Assembly (NCBI GenBank): GCA_963770485.1
Contig: CAVYPX010000006.1
Location: forward strand, 7,974 to 71,973
Source: CAVVEC01 sp963770485
GTDB lineage: Bacteria; Acidobacteriota; Terriglobia; Terriglobales; Acidobacteriaceae
Length of the DNA: 64,000 nucleotides
Direction: 5' to 3'
Positions 41,120 through 50,484 of the stretch are shown here, in pieces. Position numbers and translations under genes: made by a program. The notes beneath the pieces were generated by a model. It did no database searches. It was not told the DNA's origin and worked only from the letters and a program-made list of their open reading frames with translations. Within the stretch, counting starts at the first letter, position 1, and every line of letters begins with the position of its first letter.

Positions 41120-41680
41120 ATGAAGAGGGAGATGCATCTTCGCCTCATAGCCGTGACAGTCGGCCTCATTTCAGCTAGCACTGTGGGAGAAAACGCGGTG
41201 CCGAAAAAGGTCCATCAGGATGAATTCTCCGTCATCGGCATTGAGGCGCGAACGACCAACGCCAAGGAAATGACCGGCCAGGGCGTGATTGGGAAACAGT
41301 GGCAAGAGTTCTTTCAGGATGGAATCGCGCAGAAGATCCCCAACAAAGCTGACTCCAATGTTTACGCCGTTTATACCGATTATGCGAGTGATCGCAATGG
41401 CGAGTATTCGTTCGTAATCGGCGTGAAAGTGCGCGGCAAATCCGCGGTGCCCTCAGGCATGGTGGTTAAGACGATTCCCGCCGGAGACTACGCTGTTCTC
41501 GCCAGCGAGAAGGGGCCTGCTGCCAAAGTCGTGCCCGCAGCCTGGCAACAAGTCTGGGCGTTAGAGGACAAAGCACAGCTTGGCGGCAGCCGTGCCTATA
41601 AGGCAGATTTTGAAGTGTACGACGAACGAGCCACGGACCCGCAGAATTCACAAATCGACATTCATGTTGGACTCAAATAG
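41120..41680 (+). CDS. exported GyrI/AraC effector-binding-like protein
   Basis: 186 aa from the ATG at 41120. A hydrophobic N-terminus (LRLIAVTVGLISASTVG) suggests export. The rest fits the GyrI-like SOUL-type fold: EFSVIGIEARTTNAKEMTGQ, VIGKQWQEFFQDGIAQKIPN, VYAVYTDYASDRNGEYSFVI and DYAVLASEKGPAAKVVPAAW and YKADFEVYDERATDPQNSQI. These domains bind small hydrophobic ligands in regulators and as stand-alone proteins. No DNA-binding domain is attached. Role unknown. Confidence 0.75.
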   Translation: MKREMHLRLIAVTVGLISASTVGENAVPKKVHQDEFSVIGIEARTTNAKEMTGQGVIGKQWQEFFQDGIAQKIPNKADSNVYAVYTDYASDRNGEYSFVIGVKVRGKSAVPSGMVVKTIPAGDYAVLASEKGPAAKVVPAAWQQVWALEDKAQLGGSRAYKADFEVYDERATDPQNSQIDIHVGLK

Positions 41681-41737
41681 AGTTTTTCAGCAGCCTGCTC
41701 TAGCCTCTGAAAGCCGCACGCAGCGGGCAAAGCATTT

Positions 41738-41753
41738 TATAATCGGACAATTA
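41738..41753 (+). promoter_or_regulatory. -10 box just before the molybdopterin oxidoreductase gene
   Basis: A perfect TATAAT at 41738-41743 lies 9 bases before the ATG at 41753, with no ribosome site between them. It suggests a very short or leaderless transcript. Confidence 0.5.
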
Positions 41754-41976
41754 TGAAGAAAGTCGTTCACGCCGCCTGTCCGCACGACTGTCCGGATGCG
41801 TGCGGAGTCTTGATTACGGTGGAAGACGGACGGGCGACCAAGATCAAAGGGGATCCTGCCCATCCCGTAACCCGCGGTTTTCTCTGCGCGAAGGTGGCGA
41901 AGTACCTGGACCGCGTGTATTCGCCGGATCGGGTGCTTTATCCGACGCGGCGGGTGGGACCGAAAGGGCCGGCAAC

Positions 41977-42032
41977 TGCTTGTGTGGGGACGGCCGCCCC
42001 CGACCGTCCAGGCGGAGCGAAGCTTCGCGGCG
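41977..42032. repeat. palindromic element inside the molybdopterin gene, in frame
   Basis: TGTGGGGACGG-CCGCCCCCGA-CCGTCC forms a 6-bp stem and GCGAAGCTTCGC is a 12-bp palindrome right after GGCGGA. It adds about 20 residues (ATACVGTAAPDRPGGAKLRG) between PTRRVGPKG and FERISWDEAL, where relatives have no insert. Confidence 0.6.
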
Positions 42033-43373
42033 CGACTTTTGAGCGCATCTCCTGGGATGAGGCGCTGGACGAAATTACTTCCCGCTTCAAGCGAATCATT
42101 GCCGAGTTCGGCAGCGAAGCCATCCTGCCGTATTCCTACGGCGGCACGCTGGGACTGCTGAACGGCTCCGTTATGGATCGCCGCTTTTTCCACCGGCTCG
42201 GCGCATCGCAGTTAGCACGCAACATCTGCTCGGCAGCCGGTGAAGCTGGCCTGAAATCGGTGCTTGGCGTCAAGCTGGGCACCGAGCCGGAACAGTTCCG
42301 CCACTCGCGCTACATCATTGCCTGGGCGGCAAACATCCATGGTAACAACGTGCACCTGTGGCCGTTCATCGAAGAGGCCCGCCACCAGGGCGCGAAGTTG
42401 GTGGTGATCGATCCGTACCGCACTCGCACGGCAAGTTGCGCCGACTCGTACCTGCCCATCAATCCCGGCACTGACGCGGCGCTGGCTCTCGCCATGATGC
42501 ACGTCATCATCAACGAGAACCTCTACGATGCTGACTATGTCGAGCGTTACACGCTGGGCTTTGATCAACTCCGCGTCAAGGCGCAAGACTATGCGCCGGA
42601 ACGCGTGGCGAACTGGACGGGAATCGCGGCCTCCGACATCGTGAAGCTAGCGCGAGAGTATGCGACCACCCGACCCGCCGTCATCCGGGTGAACGATGGC
42701 GTGCAACGCTCGGAAAACGGCGGCATGGCAATGCGAGCGATTACCATGCTGCCTTGCATTACCGGATCGTGGAAAGAAGTCGGCGGCGGTCTGCAGTACG
42801 CCGTCAGCGGGGCGTTTGCACCGCTCCGCGATCCGTTGGCATGCCCTGATTTGATGCTTAAATCGCTGGGACGGCCCGCGCGTATAGTCAACATGGTGGA
42901 ATTGGGCAAGGTCCTGAACACGCTCCAGAATCCACCTATCCAGGCGCTGTTCGTTTACAACTCGAATCCCGCCGCGGTTTGCCCGAATCACAACCAAGTG
43001 ATCCGCGGATTGCGGCGCGAAGACCTGTTCACCGTGGTTCACGAACAGTTCTTCACCGATACCACCGACTACGCGGACATTGTTTTGCCCGCGACTACCT
43101 TCTTCGAGCACAAGGATATGCAGACTGCATACGGGCACTACTATTTGCAGATGTCGCAGCAGGCGATTGAGCCACTGGGAGAATGCCGCTCGAACGTGGA
43201 TGTATTCCGCTCTCTGGCGGAGCAGATGGGGTTTGAAGAGCAATGCTTCCGCGAATCCGTTGATCAGATCATGGATTCGGCGCTGGCTACGACGTCCTCT
43301 TGGTTCAAGGGAATTGACCGCACGCGGCTGGAGCAGGAGGGGCATGTGAGGCTGAACTTTGCGGAAGCCGAGG

Positions 43374-43417
43374 TTCGCTCCGCCGGACAGCCGGGGAGGG
43401 CTGTCCCCACGCCAGCT
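43374..43417. repeat. palindromic element inside the molybdopterin gene, frame-breaking
   Basis: CGCTCCGCC is followed by GGACAGCC-GGGGAG-GGCTGTCC and CCAC. Read on the minus strand this matches the GTGGGGACnG...GTCC-GGCGGAGCG layout of the element at 41977, so the same repeat inserted twice in opposite orientation. The reading frame changes by one base across it. Confidence 0.6.
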
Positions 43418-43950
43418 GCATTTTCTGCCCTTTGCAGAGGGCAACTTCGCTACCCCCAGCGGCAAGGCGGAACTATACAGCGAGTCCGTCAAGGCTGAGG
43501 GTTTGGATCCAGTGGTGCAGTTCACACCGCCCGGTGAATCGCGGCACAGTCAGCGGGCTAAGGCTTTTCCTCTGGAGCTATTGGCACGCAAGGCAGACAA
43601 CTTTCTCAATTCCACATTCTCGAACTTACCCACCATCCAGCAAATGGAGGAAGTAGGCTTGCTGGAGATGAATGCATCCGATGCCCGGCCGCGCGGGATT
43701 GCTGATGGCGATACTGTGCGCGTATTCAACCGGCGCGGAGATATCCACCTGAAAGCCAGAGTGAACGGCAGCGTGCAGGCTGGCGTAGTTTGCGCGCGAC
43801 TCTACTGGGCCAAACTTTCTTCCGGAGGACGAAACATTAACGTCCTGACTTCGGAAAAACTTACCGACCTGGGCAACTCGGCTACGTTTTATTCCGTCTT
43901 GGTTGAAGTGGAGCTTTCCCGGCCGCCTTCCTAAGGGCAACCGAGGCGCG

Positions 43951-44094
43951 GGTAGTGGTGCAGTTTGATTTGTCATCCCGAGCAAGCGTTCTTTGCGCAG
44001 CGAGGGATCTGGGCGAGCCGCGCGAACTGTCGCGCTCTGCGCGACAGCATAATCGCGCGTTTGGCTCGCTTCCTTATCAAACTGCACCCCTACT
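43951..44094. repeat. 144-bp inverted-repeat element, copy B
   Basis: Starts GGTAGTGGTGCAGTTTGAT and ends ATCAAACTGCACCCCTACT. Internal hairpin CTGTCGCG...CGCGACAG. It ends 14 bases before the -35 box of the bamA promoter and begins 16 bases after the molybdopterin gene stop. Confidence 0.9.
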
Positions 44095-44107
44095 GAGGCG
44101 CGCATTC

Positions 44108-44138
44108 TTGGACGGTCTCTACTGCTCTACCGTATAAT
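44108..44138 (+). promoter_or_regulatory. bamA promoter
   Basis: TTGGAC (44108-44113), 19-base spacer, TATAAT (44133-44138). Transcription would begin near 44145, which rules out the TTG at 44138 as the bamA start. Confidence 0.65.
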
Positions 44139-44170
44139 TGCGGTTTTCCACACTCCCGTTAACTGAGGTA

Positions 44171-47086
44171 GTGGCGATTCTTCGCTCTCATCAGGATAGC
44201 CCTGCGGTATCGAAGGGCAAGTGCGACATACGGCGAACCCGGCTTCTCTTCGCGGGGCCATCTTCTTCATTCCTAAAGTCTTGTGACGTCGCGCGCCGTC
44301 CTTGGTTCGGTTTTCTGCTGAGTCTTTTCTTGCTTTGTGTGTCGGCCCTCGCCCAGCAGGACCTCATCACGGAGATCGACATTCACGGCAACCGGCGCAT
44401 TCCTGCGGAGACGATCAAAGCTCGTATCTTCACCCGCGTGGGCGATATTTACGATCAGGCGGCCATCGAGCGCGACTTCAACTCGTTGTGGAACACCGGC
44501 TATTTCGAAGACATCCGCTTTGAGCGCGAGGAAACTGCCAAGGGCTGGGCCATCCACATCTACGTCAAGGAACGGCCTACCATCCGGGACATCGAATATG
44601 TGGGACTAAATTCTGTCTCGAAAAGCGATGTCCTCGACCGCTTCAAGGAAGCCAAGGTGGGACTCTCGGTGGAGAGCCAGTACGATCCGACCAAGGTGAA
44701 AAAGGCCGAGGTGACCATCAAAGAGTTACTGGCGGAGCACGGCAGACAATTTTCTACGGTTCGGACCGAGGTTCGGCCCATTCCGCCCGCTGCCGTAAAC
44801 ATTACCTTCGTGGTCAAGGAGGGCCCCAAGGTCAAAGTGGGCAAGATTCACTTCGATGGCAATAAACATGTCAGCGGGCGCCTCCTGCGCGGCGCCATGA
44901 AGAATCTGAAGCCCATTGGGGTCCCGCACTCCATCTTCCTGGAAAACCTTCTTTCCAAGACTTACGACGCCACCAAACTCGATGAGGACACCGAGCGGGT
45001 TCGGGCAGAGTACCAGAATCGCGGCTACTTCAAGGTACTGGTCCAGGAACCCAAGACCAACATTCACGATACCGGACATGAGGGCCTCCATATCCCGCTG
45101 CTGCAGCACGGGCCGGGCAAAGCGGTGGACATCACCATGCCGATCGAGGAAGGCGATAAGTACGCTTTGGGTGGGATCACATTCAAGAACAACAAAGCAG
45201 TCGGTAACACCAAGGCCCTGCGTACATTATTTCCCATCAAAGATGGCGATACCTTTGATCGCAGCAAAATCGCCAAGGGTTTGGAAAATCTACAGAAGGC
45301 CTATGGTCAACTTGGATACATCAACTTCACCTCCATTCCGAACACGACCTTCGACGAAGAGAAAAAACTGGTGTTCCTCGATATTGACGTGGACGAAGGT
45401 AAGCAGTTCTATGTTCGTCGAATCGAGTTCCAGGGAAACACGACCACTCGGGACAAAGTGATCCGCCGCGAAATCGTGCTGGAAGAAGGTCAGGTTTATA
45501 ACCAGCAACTTTGGGAGTTGAGCCTGCAGCGGCTGAACCAGTTAGGCTTCTTCGAGAACTTAAAGGCTGATGACCCCAACGTCACCGAGCGGCATCTGAA
45601 CGAAAAAGAAGGAACCGTAGACCTGACTCTCAAGGTGAAGGAAAAGGGGAAGAACAGCATTGGGTTGACCGGAGGTGTCAGTGGTCTGGCCGGCACCTTC
45701 ATCGGACTGAGTTACAGCACCAATAACTTCCTCGGCTTGGGCGAAACTCTGAGTGTACAAGCCAACATCGGCAATCTGCAGCGCAGCTTGTCGTTTAGCT
45801 TTACCGAGCCTTACCTGTTCGATCGGCCGCTGCAGTTCGGGTTCACGGTCTACGGGACAAAGTTCATCTACGACCAGGCGCGGGAAGCAGCACTCCTCAC
45901 CGGCCAGCAGGTCAGCTTACCCTCAGCCTTGCAGCAGAACCTTCAGAACTACACCCAGGCAAGTAAAGGCTTTTCGGTGAATCTTGCCTATCCGCTGCAC
46001 CGCTCATTCAAAAGGGTGGGGATCAGTTACTCGCTGGACGACTCGTCGATCGTGGCGCTCACCACCGCGTCGCAGACACTGTTTAACTTCCTGGCGTTCA
46101 GCGGAATCAGCGGCCCCAATGCGCTCAACGGCATTATTACCAGCAAAGTCACTCCCAGTTTTGCGAAGAACAGTCTGGACCGGGCGCTTTTCCCCCATCG
46201 TGGCAGCAGCCTTTATGTCGGCGCCGAAATTGCCGGCTTGGGCGGGACGGTCAGAACCATTCGTCCCGTCGTGTCCTACAAGCATTTCATGCCCGTGCAG
46301 AAAGGACGCAATACGGTCGGCTTTAACGTACAAGGTTCTTTCTTGACCGGTTACGGCGGTCTGGTGCCGCCACCGTTTCAGCGTTTCTATGACGGCGGCG
46401 AAAATGACTTGCGCGGATTCGACATTCGTTCCATTTCGCCGGTTGCTTTCCTGCCGAACACAACCAGCATCCAATTGCGGAACCCGGACGGGTCGATCGT
46501 CCCCAAGAATCCTGCCAACCTTCTGCAAGGGGCGTACACCATCCCCGTACCGTTAGACCAGATTGTCTTTCCCGGCGGCGACTTCAGCTTGACCACCAAC
46601 CTGGAATACCGCATCACTATCGCCGGGCCGGTAACTTTGGCTCCGTTCGTGGACACCGGAGTCGAGCCGATTCTCAGAGACTCGCAGTTGAAAATCAGCA
46701 CCTCGCAACTGGATTTGATCAACAGCACAGTTTTCGGCTGTCCCGCGCTCGACGTCGGCTTCAACTGCGTGGGAGGAAGCTCCATACCGTTCTCGCAGTA
46801 CCTGAAACCGCTCGGCAACACCAACTGGAAACCTCGAATGTCTACGGGACTGGAATTGCAGGTTTTCCTGCCCGTGGTCAATGCTCCTTTCCGCATCTAC
46901 TGGGCTTATAACCCGATCCGGCTCGACACACTCGCAAATTCTCCTATCCCCATCACCCGCACCATGTTCCCGTTGGGCGCTGCAGGGGACTACACTTACC
47001 AGCTCGCCAGGAACACTTACTCACCCCAGTACCTGCTGAGAGAACCGCGCAAGACCTTCCGCTTCACCGTGGCGACCACCTTCTAG
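44171..47086 (+). CDS. bamA: outer-membrane protein assembly factor BamA
   Basis: 971 aa if started at the GTG at 44171 (TGAGGT directly before; start uncertain). The signal peptide is WFGFLLSLFLLCVSALAQ. Five POTRA domains follow: the first is ITEIDIHGNRRIPAETIKAR, the next around RPTIRDIEYVGLNSVSKSDV, GPKVKVGKIHFDGNKHVSGR, KYALGGITFKNNKAVGNTKA and FYVRRIEFQGNTTTRDKVIR. The 16-strand barrel begins near KGKNSIGLTGGVSGLAGTFI and contains GGENDLRGFDIRSISP, the conserved RGF loop of Omp85 proteins. It inserts barrel proteins such as the TonB receptors here. ompH follows. Confidence 0.95.
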   Translation: MAILRSHQDSPAVSKGKCDIRRTRLLFAGPSSSFLKSCDVARRPWFGFLLSLFLLCVSALAQQDLITEIDIHGNRRIPAETIKARIFTRVGDIYDQAAIERDFNSLWNTGYFEDIRFEREETAKGWAIHIYVKERPTIRDIEYVGLNSVSKSDVLDRFKEAKVGLSVESQYDPTKVKKAEVTIKELLAEHGRQFSTVRTEVRPIPPAAVNITFVVKEGPKVKVGKIHFDGNKHVSGRLLRGAMKNLKPIGVPHSIFLENLLSKTYDATKLDEDTERVRAEYQNRGYFKVLVQEPKTNIHDTGHEGLHIPLLQHGPGKAVDITMPIEEGDKYALGGITFKNNKAVGNTKALRTLFPIKDGDTFDRSKIAKGLENLQKAYGQLGYINFTSIPNTTFDEEKKLVFLDIDVDEGKQFYVRRIEFQGNTTTRDKVIRREIVLEEGQVYNQQLWELSLQRLNQLGFFENLKADDPNVTERHLNEKEGTVDLTLKVKEKGKNSIGLTGGVSGLAGTFIGLSYSTNNFLGLGETLSVQANIGNLQRSLSFSFTEPYLFDRPLQFGFTVYGTKFIYDQAREAALLTGQQVSLPSALQQNLQNYTQASKGFSVNLAYPLHRSFKRVGISYSLDDSSIVALTTASQTLFNFLAFSGISGPNALNGIITSKVTPSFAKNSLDRALFPHRGSSLYVGAEIAGLGGTVRTIRPVVSYKHFMPVQKGRNTVGFNVQGSFLTGYGGLVPPPFQRFYDGGENDLRGFDIRSISPVAFLPNTTSIQLRNPDGSIVPKNPANLLQGAYTIPVPLDQIVFPGGDFSLTTNLEYRITIAGPVTLAPFVDTGVEPILRDSQLKISTSQLDLINSTVFGCPALDVGFNCVGGSSIPFSQYLKPLGNTNWKPRMSTGLELQVFLPVVNAPFRIYWAYNPIRLDTLANSPIPITRTMFPLGAAGDYTYQLARNTYSPQYLLREPRKTFRFTVATTF

Positions 47087-47215
47087 CAAGCCCGGCCTCA
47101 CGTTAGGCGTGAAGAGCGACAGCACAGTGAGTTTTAGGTCTTCACAGTCTCAGACCCAAAGCATGAATGCTCAGGTTGACGCTTGAAGCCTGAGCCCTAA
47201 GGCCAGAAGCAGAGG

Positions 47216-47359
47216 GGTAGTGGTGCAGTTTGATTTGTCATCCCGAGTGAGCGTTCTCTGCGAAGCGAGGGATCTGGGCGAGCCGCGCGAAGCGTCGCGT
47301 CCTTTGCGACGCCACAATCGCGCGTTCGGCTCGCTTCCTCATCAAACTGCACCACTACC
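47216..47359. repeat. 144-bp inverted-repeat element, copy C
   Basis: Starts GGTAGTGGTGCAGTTTGAT and ends ATCAAACTGCACCACTACC: a perfect 19-bp terminal inverted repeat. Internal hairpin GCGTCGCG...TTGCGACGC. It ends 15 bases before the -35 box of the ompH promoter. Confidence 0.92.
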
Positions 47360-47374
47360 AACCGAAGCCAGAGT

Positions 47375-47404
47375 TTGACGCTGGGGCAACAGAGTTCCTA
47401 TAAT
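47375..47404 (+). promoter_or_regulatory. ompH promoter
   Basis: TTGACG (47375-47380), 18-base spacer, TATAAT (47399-47404). About 200 bases of leader precede the ompH start codon. Confidence 0.7.
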
Positions 47405-47604
47405 AGTTGCCGTCAACGCCCTGAAAACTGAACGATACGGGGTGGTCACCACTGGCAGAATGCCGTGTGGAAGGCTGGGAGTTCGACCTGCCTTTCCCGT
47501 TCGTTCGCATGGCCTGGTTGAGGCAGGACGCGGTGCGGCACTGTCTGTGAAAAAGATCTGAGCAAAATTCCCGGGAACAATTTCCAAGGAGTTCAAGCAT
47601 CCTC

Positions 47605-48318
47605 ATGACAAGCAAGTTTGTGCGGTTTCTTCTGGCCCCTGTGTTCGTGCTCGCGGTGTCGGCCCTGGCGCAAACCGCCAGCGCGAATCCCGCGCTGCCC
47701 CCTGCTCCCAGCGCCACATCGACGACCTCCGAACCGGTTGCCACCGGTACAGGCAACAAGCTGGGTACGATCAACATCACGGAGGCGATCTATGCCAGCA
47801 ATGAAGGCCAGCGCGACTTCGAAGCCCTCAGCAAGAAGCTGGAGCCGAAGCAGACCGAGTTGAAAGGTCTGAATGATGAAGTGGAAAGCCTGAAAAAGCA
47901 GCTCAACACTCAAGGGGACAAACTCAACGAAGATTCGCGCGCCACCTTGGTGAAGCAGATCGAGCAGAAACAGAAGTCTTTGGAACGTTCTGTCCAGGAC
48001 GCCCGGGATGACGCTCAGAACCAGCAGAATGAGATCGCCCAGCGCATCCTGCAGAAGATGGCTCCCGTCATCGTAAAGTTCGCCGGCGACAGAGGGTTCG
48101 GTGTCATCATTGACACTTCCAACCCTTGGCCGCAGGGGCCGGTGCTGTGGGCCAATGCCTCGGTGGATATTACCAAAGCAATCGTTGATGCCTACAACGT
48201 GCAGTCCGGAGTACCGGCGCCTGCTAAGCCTGCGGCCGCCAAACCGGCTGGCACGGGCGCTAAGTCCGCAGCTCCAGCCACCACCAAGCCCCAGACTGGA
48301 ACCCAGGCTCCCAAGTAA
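47605..48318 (+). CDS. ompH: OmpH/Skp-type periplasmic chaperone
   Basis: 237 aa with a signal peptide (FLLAPVFVLAVSALAQTASA). After a Pro/Thr-rich linker comes KLGTINITEAIYASNEGQRD, the Skp core start, then a long coiled coil (KQTELKGLNDEVESLKKQLN, KQIEQKQKSLERSVQDARDD) and the closing GFGVIIDTSNPWPQGPVLWA and VDITKAIVDAYN. Skp holds unfolded barrel proteins on their way to BamA, and bamA-ompH is a conserved order. The C-terminal Lys/Pro/Ala tail is unusual. Confidence 0.88.
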   Translation: MTSKFVRFLLAPVFVLAVSALAQTASANPALPPAPSATSTTSEPVATGTGNKLGTINITEAIYASNEGQRDFEALSKKLEPKQTELKGLNDEVESLKKQLNTQGDKLNEDSRATLVKQIEQKQKSLERSVQDARDDAQNQQNEIAQRILQKMAPVIVKFAGDRGFGVIIDTSNPWPQGPVLWANASVDITKAIVDAYNVQSGVPAPAKPAAAKPAGTGAKSAAPATTKPQTGTQAPK

Positions 48319-48470
48319 TTCGCGACACCTTAGGTACGAGAAAAGTTCCCATCAGGCTGCGCTCCGCGCAGCCTTTTGTTCTGCTTGTTCTTCCGAAATC
48401 GACCCGATTGATCGCCGAACCACCGCCTGGCCGGTGTCTGTAGAGAGTGCGCACATCTCAGGAGGACACC

Positions 48471-49205
48471 ATGTTAGCGGATTCATTATGCGACTCTCCT
48501 TGGGCCGCCAATTCGCGGCGCGGCTGGACGACGCTGGTTTCGTTCGCCTTGCAGGGTCTCGCAGTTGGAGGCCTGCTATTGCTGCCTCTTCTCTACACTC
48601 AAGGTCTGCCGCAACTCCAATTGATGGCGGCTCTAGTGGCCCCTGCACCGCCGCCCGCGCCTCCCTCGGGACATTTTCGGAGCGCTCACCAGTCCACCAG
48701 CAATTTGTCCTCAGAGGGCAAGATAATCGCGCCGCCCTCGGTGCCCAGAAACGTGGCGCCAATTGTCGAATCCGTCGCGCCGCCGCCGGTGGACGTGGGC
48801 GAGATCGGCATTCCTGGCGGCACGGGGAATGCCTCCAGCAGGAGTGCCGTCCTGGACTCGATCGGCACGGAGCTCACTGCTAAGGTTCTTCCACCGCCAC
48901 CCGTTCCGGCGGCACGCCCGCTGCGCGTGTCCCACATAATGGAAGGCAATCTCATCCATCGCGTACAGCCGGAATATCCGCCGTTGGCGCGGCAGGCGCG
49001 GGTTCAGGGAACAGTCGTGCTGCGCGCGGTGATTAGCCGGGAGGGCAAAATTGAGAATCTGCAGGTGCTCAACGGTCATCCCCTGCTGGTGCAGGCCGCC
49101 ATGGACGCAGTTCGCCAGTGGCGCTATCGCCCGTATTACCTCAACAATGAACCGGTAGAAGTAGAAACGCAGGTGACGGTGAACTTTACGCTCTCGGGCG
49201 GATAG
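48471..49205 (+). CDS. TonB-family energy-transducer protein
   Basis: 244 aa from the ATG at 48471 (AGGAGGACACC upstream). One N-terminal membrane anchor (FALQGLAVGGLLLLPLLY), a Pro-rich periplasmic spacer (APAPPPAPPSG, PPPPVPAARP) and a C-terminal TonB domain: LIHRVQPEYPPLARQARVQG, VVLRAVISREGKIENLQVLN and AVRQWRYRPYYLNNEPVEV. It could energise the two Oar-like receptors of this window. The motif YPPLARQARVQGTVVL is diagnostic. No ExbB/ExbD genes are adjacent. Confidence 0.92.
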   Translation: MLADSLCDSPWAANSRRGWTTLVSFALQGLAVGGLLLLPLLYTQGLPQLQLMAALVAPAPPPAPPSGHFRSAHQSTSNLSSEGKIIAPPSVPRNVAPIVESVAPPPVDVGEIGIPGGTGNASSRSAVLDSIGTELTAKVLPPPPVPAARPLRVSHIMEGNLIHRVQPEYPPLARQARVQGTVVLRAVISREGKIENLQVLNGHPLLVQAAMDAVRQWRYRPYYLNNEPVEVETQVTVNFTLSGG

Positions 49206-49297
49206 CCCAGCTGTTTTTCGTGAGTCCAGGATCGGCAACTGTTGCCAGGAGCCAAGGCGTAGCACCGCAGTAACCGGAGAACGGCGGCTGCGCCCGT

Positions 49298-49312
49298 TAT
49301 AATCGTTCAAAG
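49298..49312 (+). promoter_or_regulatory. -10 box immediately before the alr GTG
   Basis: TATAAT at 49298-49303, 8 bases before the GTG at 49312. Suggests a leaderless alr transcript. Confidence 0.5.
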
Positions 49313-50484
49313 TGGCCACCATCGAAATTGCCAAGCGGGTTGCGACCCGGCCTACCTGGGCTGAGGTATCGCTCGCAGCCTTACGGCACAACTTTCGCAC
49401 GGTGCAGCGGCGCATCGGGACTGGTGTGGACATCTGCGCCATCGTAAAGGCCGACGCCTACGGGCATGGTGCGGTGGAATGCGCACGGGCGCTCGAGCAG
49501 GAGGGCGCGGGCTGGTTTGGCGTGACCTCGCTGGACGAAGCGATTCCGCTCCGCGACGGCGGTGTTCGTGGCCGCATCCTTCTGCTCACCGGCTTCTGGC
49601 GTGGTGAAGAGGAAGAAATCGTTCGCCTGAAGTTGACCCCCACGGTCTGGGAAACGGCGCAAATCGAGTTACTCGAAAAAGCTGCCGCCAGCATCGGAGT
49701 GCGCCAGCATGCCGTTCATTTGAAGGTGGACACTGGCATGGGCCGGCTCGGGGTCGCGCCCGAGGATTTGCCCGGAGTCTGTTCAGCGCTGAAATCGTCG
49801 CCTCACCTTTCGCTTGAAGGGCTTTCCACCCACTTGGCTTCCTCCGAGGTGCTGGACGCGCCATCGGTGCCGGAACAGTTGAAGTCGTTTGAAGAAGTGC
49901 GCCGCCTGTTGCGGAACGAAGGAATCGATCCGCCCCTGATTCACGCTGCCAACACCGGTGCCGTCATCTCACGCCCCGAATCCTGGAACACCATGGTGCG
50001 GCCCGGAATCGCGCTCTACGGTTATTATCTTCCCTTCGAACGAGCCGGCCGCGAGGTCAGTGGCAAAGCCTTACGGCTCGACGTGAAGCCGGTGTTGACC
50101 TGGAAGACTCGTGTTCTCGCGCTGAGGGATGTGCGCGCCAATCAGGCCCTGGGTTACGGTGGAATCTATGTCACCAAGGCTCCAGCACGAATCGCCGTGC
50201 TCCCGGTAGGGTACGCTGATGGATTCAACCGCGCGCTTTCTTCCCGCGGCCGGGTGATTGTGCGCGAACATTACGCGCCTATCGTGGGGCGCATTTCGAT
50301 GGATCTCACGCTCGTGGACGTGACCGGCCTTCCCGGAATCGCCGTGGGAGACGAAGCGATATTGCTGGGCTCCTCGGATGGCCTGGATGTCGACGCGCGC
50401 GAACATGCAGCACTGGCCAATACCGTTCTTTACGAGATTCTCTGCGGAATCTCCAAGCGGGTACCGAGGAGATACATCGGTTAG
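49312..50484 (+). CDS. alr: alanine racemase
   Basis: 390 aa with a GTG start. PLP-binding lysine in ICAIVKADAYGHGAVECA (Lys46), the barrel motifs VHLKVDTGMGRLGVAPEDLP and NTMVRPGIALYGYYLPFER, the catalytic Tyr in ALGYGGIYVTKAP and the C-terminal beta domain with GRISMDLTLVDVTGLPGIAV. It converts L- to D-alanine for peptidoglycan. A TATAAT lies 8 bases before the start, so the mRNA may be leaderless. Located after the envelope genes bamA, ompH and the TonB-family gene. Confidence 0.96.
   Translation: MATIEIAKRVATRPTWAEVSLAALRHNFRTVQRRIGTGVDICAIVKADAYGHGAVECARALEQEGAGWFGVTSLDEAIPLRDGGVRGRILLLTGFWRGEEEEIVRLKLTPTVWETAQIELLEKAAASIGVRQHAVHLKVDTGMGRLGVAPEDLPGVCSALKSSPHLSLEGLSTHLASSEVLDAPSVPEQLKSFEEVRRLLRNEGIDPPLIHAANTGAVISRPESWNTMVRPGIALYGYYLPFERAGREVSGKALRLDVKPVLTWKTRVLALRDVRANQALGYGGIYVTKAPARIAVLPVGYADGFNRALSSRGRVIVREHYAPIVGRISMDLTLVDVTGLPGIAVGDEAILLGSSDGLDVDAREHAALANTVLYEILCGISKRVPRRYIG

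Larger units (their letters stand above)
41753..43934 (+). pseudogene. molybdopterin oxidoreductase (DMSO reductase family), frameshifted
   Basis: The N-terminal frame (41753-43498) has the 4Fe-4S cysteines CPHDCPDACG...FLCAKVAKYLDR, then FERISWDEALDEITSRFKRI and DR/GTDAALALAMMHV-type motifs, NSNPAAVCPNHNQVIRGLRR and TDTTDYADIVLPATTFFEHK. The C-terminal frame, one base off, resumes with FLPFAEGNFATPSGKAELYS and the final MopB C-terminal domain to 43934. The shift falls at about 43374-43417, exactly at a palindromic repeat (see separate entry), and a second copy adds about 20 residues near 41977-42032 without breaking the frame. So one protein of about 725 aa is split by an insertion; a sequencing error is less likely but possible. 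Confidence 0.8.
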
